NCBI GenBank assembly: GCA_035582835.1
Contig: JAYKAV010002932.1
Coordinates: 1,529,546-1,593,545, forward strand
Origin: Phoebastria nigripes
Taxonomy: Eukaryota > Chordata > Aves > Procellariiformes > Diomedeidae
Direction: 5' to 3'
DNA length: 64,000 nucleotides
Under the pieces are notes generated by a model, which was given only the letters and a program-made list of their open reading frames with translations, ran no database searches and was not told where the DNA came from. The position numbers and the translations under genes are program-made. This document shows, in pieces, positions 63,101 through 64,000 of this stretch; the stretch's first letter is position 1, and the number at the start of each line of letters is the position of its first letter.

Positions 63101-63623
63101 ATTTATAGGTAATTGGGCTAGATGGCTTAATAGCTTTAATGCTTGTTTGTTTTACAGGGCATCATGACTACTGGTGCTTCTTTAGATATTATCCAACCTG
63201 ATTATTTCTGGGCTTCTGTAATGTGTGAAATGAAAGATATTTTTAATTTACAGTGATGGATTTTTATGGAACCTGATCAGATTGGAATATTACTTGTTAT
63301 ATCTGTATATGCTATTTATATTTTTTCAGTAAGGCATGAAACAGGTGGATCTGAAGATACATGTACATGCATCCTTATATTGGCTCCTTACTTCAAACTA
63401 GTAAGTATGTATATAGATATATTATATGTATATTCTTTTATATAGGCCTGCAACTGAATTTTACCATGACCTGGGGAGACTGTCATTACCTTGGACTGAC
63501 AGGACTTGAAGTGATAGGAAAGGATGGTCACGCATTAAAAATAAGTACAGAACAGATTTCTGCTTCACCCCAAGACTTAAATGATCTTCCAGAGTATACA
63601 GGAGATTCCAGAACATTAGAAAA
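21418..63623 (+). CDS. KATNIP: KATNIP (katanin-interacting protein, KIAA0556), 16 coding exons, 3' end outside window
   Basis: Large ciliary basal-body protein that binds microtubules and katanin; loss causes Joubert syndrome in people (family knowledge). Coding exons: 21403-21479 (ATG at 21418), 23437-23606, 28069-28148, 31478-31611, 33675-33936, 35326-35475, 37644-37807, 39919-40028, 40491-40605, 41038-41244, 44780-44920, 49723-50620, 54978-55712, 56285-56493, 60352-60415, 63446-63623. This is about 1227 of roughly 1600 codons. The N-terminal 416 residues are a variable, partly acidic linker. From 41038 on come the repeated KATNIP (DUF4457) domains, each with a WG[DN]xxxxGLxxxE motif and some with IWNYN. 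Phases agree throughout, except that one exon (31478) needs one more base in a G run. The start ATG has G at -3 and +4; an upstream coding exon cannot be excluded. Confidence 0.95.
21480..23436. other. KATNIP intron
   Basis: Contains the GC-rich probable repeat at 22440-23040 and a poly-T run near 23058-23073. Confidence 0.7.
22440..23040 (+). repeat. GC-rich, probable decayed interspersed repeat, class unresolved
   Basis: A block clearly richer in GC than the surrounding intron, with abrupt edges, in KATNIP intron 21480-23436. Features such as GAGGAAAACCAGGAAGCAAC and a T-rich end suggest an avian LTR-type or LINE-derived insertion. No intact ORF or terminal repeat was found. Confidence 0.35.
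23437..23606 (+). CDS. KATNIP: KATNIP coding exon (residues 21-78)
   Basis: Acceptor TTCAG, donor GTGAGT. Encodes LLGRLKRKDPIQIKLEQLEQ then GFSLYLNGANSEL, the best conserved part of the N-terminus. Confidence 0.95.
23607..28068. other. KATNIP intron, 4.5 kb
   Basis: Contains the CR1 tail at 26921-27024. Stretches at 25800-26450 and 27200-27700 have a less AT-rich, vaguely protein-like composition but no identifiable product. Confidence 0.7.
26921..27024 (+). mobile_element. CR1 LINE 3' tail, about 100 bp
   Basis: GCAACCTGATCTAATTTTGA, then GGACTAGGTGACCTCCAGAG and CTGTGATTCTATGA form the standard CR1 3' terminus. Confidence 0.85.
28069..28148 (+). CDS. KATNIP: KATNIP coding exon (residues 78-104), tandem acceptor
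   Basis: Encodes AQLEESELREHSTQTAPGK then IQRRGWLQ; donor GTAAGA. The acceptor is AAGCAG, a NAGNAG site: using the upstream AG adds one Ala and starts the exon at 28066. Confidence 0.9.
28149..31477. other. KATNIP intron
   Basis: Contains the internally deleted CR1 (30121-31125) and, next to it, 31150-31340, a GC-rich unclassified patch with CAGCAGCAGC. Confidence 0.75.
30121..31125 (-). mobile_element. CR1 LINE, minus strand, internally deleted
   Basis: 30121-30505 is the reverse complement of the CR1 3' end (CAGAATCACAGAATTATTGT, then the 'disrupted tail' found across birds). 30510-31125 encodes pieces of the CR1 endonuclease on the same strand: VIVGICYRPPDQEEVDEAF, KTLVLMGYFNKPNICWKDNT and YDLIGITEIWWDSSQDWSAA. 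The reverse-transcriptase part between them is missing and frames are broken, so it is dead. CR1 usually keeps only its 3' end, so retention of the 5' ORF2 region is less common. Confidence 0.88.
31478..31611 (+). CDS. KATNIP: KATNIP coding exon (residues 105-149), frame broken in a G run
   Basis: Acceptor AACAG, donor GTACAA. The 5' part reads KTVEIKTEG in the incoming frame; the 3' part reads AKLCIKPPLEYSEDFEPYES in another frame. The two join only if the run of six G at 31502-31507 were one base longer, which also restores phase 0 for the next exon (134 nt seen, 135 expected). An assembly error is more likely than a true break. Confidence 0.85.
31612..33674. other. KATNIP intron, no feature seen
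   Basis: AT-rich; no repeat family or conserved sequence recognised. Confidence 0.75.
33675..33936 (+). CDS. KATNIP: KATNIP coding exon (residues 150-237)
   Basis: Acceptor ACCAG, donor GTAAGT. Encodes KLRRSLQLSIEEKRMEEDSL then the acidic SDDYDSVEEDVFSEP, and ends with GALTVLEFNQDQS. Likely disordered. Confidence 0.93.
33937..35325. other. KATNIP intron
   Basis: Poly-T runs near 34230 and 35093-35116 and the TTTTG microsatellite; nothing else recognised. Confidence 0.75.
34598..34629. repeat. (TTTTG)n microsatellite
   Basis: Four to five TTTTG units followed by a T run in KATNIP intron 33937-35325. Confidence 0.9.
35326..35475 (+). CDS. KATNIP: KATNIP coding exon (residues 237-287)
   Basis: Acceptor TTGCAG, donor GTAAGA. 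Encodes VKPLRVLSTKRKDNAEMYIP and RPLSAEFLQQERHERICS; basic, conserved KRKDNAE core. Confidence 0.92.
35739..35783. repeat. Short minisatellite, 11-bp unit x4
   Basis: Four copies of CGCCCTTCTCT with small changes (TGCCCTTCTCT, CACCCTTCTCC) in KATNIP intron 35476-37643. Confidence 0.85.
36159..36221. repeat. Long poly-A tract interrupted by GCT
   Basis: 36 A, then GCT, then 24 A, followed by A/C-rich sequence. The only homopolymer of this size in the window; plus-strand (KATNIP sense). Confidence 0.95.
37644..37807 (+). CDS. KATNIP: KATNIP coding exon (residues 287-341)
   Basis: Acceptor GGCAG, donor GTATGG. Encodes RPLSRPERPLSATRKNVCEK then VSAVVKAMQIENELLQRDLQ, the last part predicted helical and possibly a short coiled coil. 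Confidence 0.93.
37808..39918. other. KATNIP intron
   Basis: Only the AT microsatellite recognised. Confidence 0.75.
39629..39656. repeat. (AT)n microsatellite
   Basis: About ten AT units in KATNIP intron 37808-39918. Confidence 0.9.
39919..40028 (+). CDS. KATNIP: KATNIP coding exon (residues 342-378)
   Basis: Acceptor TTAACAG, donor GTATAT. Encodes MKQKISSVSAMAEPPEKSQT and AVERICPFGSR. Phase 0 in, 2 out. Confidence 0.88.
40491..40605 (+). CDS. KATNIP: KATNIP coding exon (residues 378-416)
   Basis: Acceptor TTTTTCAG, donor GTTTGT. Encodes QQKKLLKVLPEPESYSACDN then DIFLSDDKSEVDSMLREK. It lies just upstream of the long inverted repeat. Confidence 0.9.
40680..40885. repeat. Long inverted repeat (64-bp arms, 78-bp loop)
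   Basis: Left arm 40680-40743 pairs with right arm 40822-40885 with 8 differences in 64. In the KATNIP-sense RNA five of these are G.U pairs, so 61 of 64 positions can pair. The loop holds a smaller perfect inverted repeat (TTCCTTTGT and ACAAAGGAA). It may be a palindromic DNA-transposon relic or a structured intronic RNA. Confidence 0.9.
41038..41244 (+). CDS. KATNIP: KATNIP coding exon (residues 417-485), first KATNIP-domain motif
   Basis: Acceptor GTCCAG, donor GTAAGA. Encodes VTMELLSNWGNPVNVGLSEV then EFFDLYNEKIFVSPHDVDIR. This is the first WG(N/D)...GL..(V/L)E motif of the repeated DUF4457 domain. Confidence 0.95.
41245..44779. other. KATNIP intron, 3.5 kb
   Basis: TTTA microsatellite; 43250-43980 is less AT-rich and has protein-like open stretches on both strands, unidentified. 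Confidence 0.7.
42935..42963. repeat. (TTTA)n microsatellite
   Basis: Several TTTA units with one interruption, in KATNIP intron 41245-44779. Confidence 0.85.
44780..44920 (+). CDS. KATNIP: KATNIP coding exon (residues 486-532)
   Basis: Acceptor TTTTAG, donor GTAAGT. Encodes FLWMCPFHPPVQLYFVIRNP then KIKIWNYNTTTPC; completes the first KATNIP-domain unit. Confidence 0.95.
44921..49722. other. KATNIP intron, 4.8 kb
   Basis: Holds the unidentified minus-strand protein-like stretch 46630-47570. No CR1 recognised. Confidence 0.7.
46630..47570 (-). pseudogene. Unidentified broken protein-like sequence (candidate retrocopy)
   Basis: Minus-strand pieces in several frames: EEPVTEIMKISCTKILSRLR with LRQEKYERISG, then VPVGTVLSNEATGMVFPAIS, then a basic stretch KSRNKRTKFFNKPNSTGTKA. 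Composition differs from the flanking intron. Parent unknown; could also be chance. Confidence 0.25.
49723..50620 (+). CDS. KATNIP: KATNIP large coding exon (residues 533-832)
   Basis: Acceptor TTTGTAG, donor GTAAAA; 898 nt fully open. Starts DLDVGAKKVKLYVDENLVFD, closing the first domain unit, then a long Ser/Lys/Glu-rich linker that looks disordered (contains TIPSWLQSS and KQKPPWLATEH). Typical of vertebrate KATNIP, which has one very long central exon. Confidence 0.95.
50679..50730 (-). mobile_element. CR1 LINE 3' tail scrap, minus strand
   Basis: GCACAGAATCATTTAGGTTG followed by GAAGGGACTTCTTGAGAT is the reverse complement of the CR1 3' terminus, only about 50 bp long. Confidence 0.75.
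51140..51450 (-). mobile_element. Second copy of the old CR1-like repeat, antisense
   Basis: GTAGCCAACAGTGTGTCCCC with the following AGGGAAGAGTGTGAGAATTG aligns with the 58225-58285 part of the other copy, and the upstream ATTATCCCCGTCATCCTTCT fits a CR1 antisense stretch. Low identity; boundaries approximate. Confidence 0.5.
52520..53070 (+). mobile_element. Probable old CR1/L2-type LINE remnant, plus strand
   Basis: Landmarks in CR1 order: GGAATGCAATTCAATAGTAC, GAAAAGAAGGATCTTGG, TGGAACAGATACAGAAGAGA and TTTTAGAATGATTTGGGAAA. Strongly diverged. Could be another LINE of the same clade. Confidence 0.5.
53564..53585. repeat. A10-G12 homopolymer pair
   Basis: Ten A followed by twelve G, an obvious spot for assembly length errors; in KATNIP intron 50621-54977. 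Confidence 0.9.
54978..55712 (+). CDS. KATNIP: KATNIP coding exon (residues 832-1077), second domain unit
   Basis: Acceptor TTTTCAG, donor GTATGC; 735 nt. Encodes VIDIQTTWGDRHYVGLNGIE, then LIDGVNRTQDDMHLWLAPFT and MIRIWNYNKSRIHSFRGVKD, a full second KATNIP-domain unit, following the conserved GDIFDEFLHQQK linker. Confidence 0.97.
56285..56493 (+). CDS. KATNIP: KATNIP coding exon (residues 1077-1146)
   Basis: Acceptor CTTCAG, donor GTAGGG. Encodes HFGDTILFTTDDDILEAIYC then an acidic, variable tail ending in TEDQQ. Links domain units 2 and 3. Confidence 0.94.
57060..57900 (-). pseudogene. Unidentified broken protein-like sequence (candidate retrocopy)
   Basis: Minus-strand reading gives unusually long stop-poor pieces in shifting frames: about 40 codons containing NDREINGSVTIAFVIPLL and HVSELEKAYEEHH, a piece with KMEPKLLLPVLTS, and about 90 codons including LAEPAGIWIDSALDLLTDLQ and RLEQKILQDLCSDTGLLVW. 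The charged, helix-like composition is unlike intron noise. I do not recognise the parent protein, and no poly-A tail or target duplication was seen. Confidence 0.35.
58130..58690 (-). mobile_element. Old CR1-like LINE 3' region, antisense
   Basis: The order of landmarks (GTGGCCAATAGTGGATGCCT, a drop-out stretch, GAACTCGTGTACTTTTACAA, ATGTCCCCTAGTTTTTGTGT, TCTCTTCTAAATCTCTCTTT, TTATTCCTCACATGGAAGG) fits the widespread sauropsid CR1 3' region read in antisense. Heavily diverged, so old. Boundaries are approximate. Confidence 0.65.
59937..59960. repeat. Perfect 24-bp palindrome
   Basis: GTATTTGCAACA followed directly by its exact reverse complement, centre ACATGT. Each arm holds an ATTTGCAA element (C/EBP- or octamer-like). 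Intronic in KATNIP. Confidence 0.9.
60218..60280. repeat. (CAAA)n and A/C-rich simple repeat
   Basis: Several perfect CAAA units followed by imperfect A/C-rich sequence, just upstream of KATNIP exon 60352. Confidence 0.9.
60352..60415 (+). CDS. KATNIP: KATNIP short coding exon (residues 1147-1168)
   Basis: 64 nt, acceptor TTTTTAG, donor GTAAGC. Encodes VQEPDPLSECVPKESG then IFTGK. Little conservation is visible; the call rests on good splice sites and the exact phases needed (0 in, 1 out). Confidence 0.8.
61015..61088. repeat. Degenerate short tandem repeat (CTATGA-type units)
   Basis: About nine imperfect units such as CTATGATCT, CTGTGATCT and CTATGAACT in a row, in KATNIP intron 60416-63445. 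Confidence 0.75.
61735..62793 (+). mobile_element. CR1 LINE 3' fragment, plus strand, about 1 kb
   Basis: Starts in the reverse-transcriptase region (GGTGTCCCTCAGGGATCAAT, the VPQGS motif area) and runs through the 3' UTR to GATTCTATGA. Typical 5'-truncated avian CR1. It is full of frame breaks. Located in the intron before the last KATNIP exon of the window. Confidence 0.9.
63446..63623 (+). CDS. KATNIP: KATNIP coding exon (residues 1168-1227), third domain unit, last in window
   Basis: Acceptor TATAG, donor GTAAGT. Encodes LQLNFTMTWGDCHYLGLTGL and LEVIGKDGHALKI, the third WGD...GLTGLE motif. Ends in phase 2, so further exons lie right of the window. Confidence 0.96.
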
Positions 63624-64000
63624 GTAAGTAGCAAACGAGTTGGATTGTGCAAGCATTTTTTGCAGGGCTCTTTTTTATTTTTTTCTTCACGCCTGTTGTT
63701 TCTACCAACTATTTTGGAGTTTATCAATTTTAGATGCATTTTACATCGAACTTTATGAAGTGACAGAATTATATAAACTTTTATTATGTTAACACATGTT
63801 AATGCGAACATGATTTTCATACCGTCACAACTCATTCTTGGATTTCACAAGCTACCCAGGAACAGCTTGTTGTAGAAACATGAATGAGATGTTTCCAAAA
63901 GATGGTGTTTGAGTTACGAGATGATAACATGCCTGGTTGATATCTCTGCCAAGGACTTTCCAGGAGAGATGTGGGTGTTCTGTAGCATCTGTCTATGCAT

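Larger units (their letters stand above)
60416..63445. other. KATNIP intron, 3.0 kb
   Basis: Holds the CTATGA-type tandem repeat and the 1-kb CR1 fragment. Confidence 0.8.

Overview
The window is vertebrate nuclear DNA and almost certainly comes from a bird. Both protein-coding genes are intron-split with ordinary GT-AG sites. The interspersed repeats that can be recognised are mostly CR1 LINEs, and the introns are short for these two genes. The scattered single n characters mark it as draft assembly sequence. CR1 also occurs in turtles and crocodilians, so 'bird' is an inference and no species is claimed.

Layout. Two genes face away from each other across one CpG island at about 20.0-20.8 kb. 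Leftwards on the minus strand is GTF3C1, the largest subunit of RNA polymerase III factor TFIIIC. Eighteen coding exons from the start codon at 20452 down to 140 are present (2979 nt, 993 codons), with every splice phase consistent. The gene runs off the left edge; the human protein is about 2.1 thousand residues, so roughly the first half is here. Rightwards on the plus strand is KATNIP (KIAA0556), the katanin-interacting ciliary basal-body protein. Fifteen complete coding exons plus the coding part of a first coding exon (about 1227 codons) lie between 21418 and 63623, and the gene runs off the right edge. The same head-to-head pair lies on human chromosome 16p12, so this is conserved synteny.

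Non-genic content. The KATNIP introns carry the repeats: a minus-strand CR1 with its middle missing (30121-31125), a plus-strand CR1 3' end of about 1 kb (61735-62793), short CR1 tails near 26.9 and 50.7 kb, two antisense copies of an older CR1-like repeat (about 51.1-51.45 and 58.1-58.7 kb), an older CR1-like stretch (52.5-53.1 kb), simple repeats, and a long poly-A tract. I found no tRNA or rRNA gene and no CRISPR array, and no complete mobile element.

Most unusual items: a 64-bp-arm inverted repeat in a KATNIP intron (40680-40885) whose mismatches are mostly G.U pairs in the sense transcript; an RFX X-box-like site in the shared promoter, fitting for a ciliary gene; a one-base shortfall in a G run that breaks one KATNIP exon; a GC-AG intron in GTF3C1; a NAGNAG acceptor in KATNIP; a perfect 24-bp palindrome; and several stretches of low-stop, protein-like minus-strand sequence inside KATNIP introns that I could not identify. 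I did not find a convincing wholly new system.
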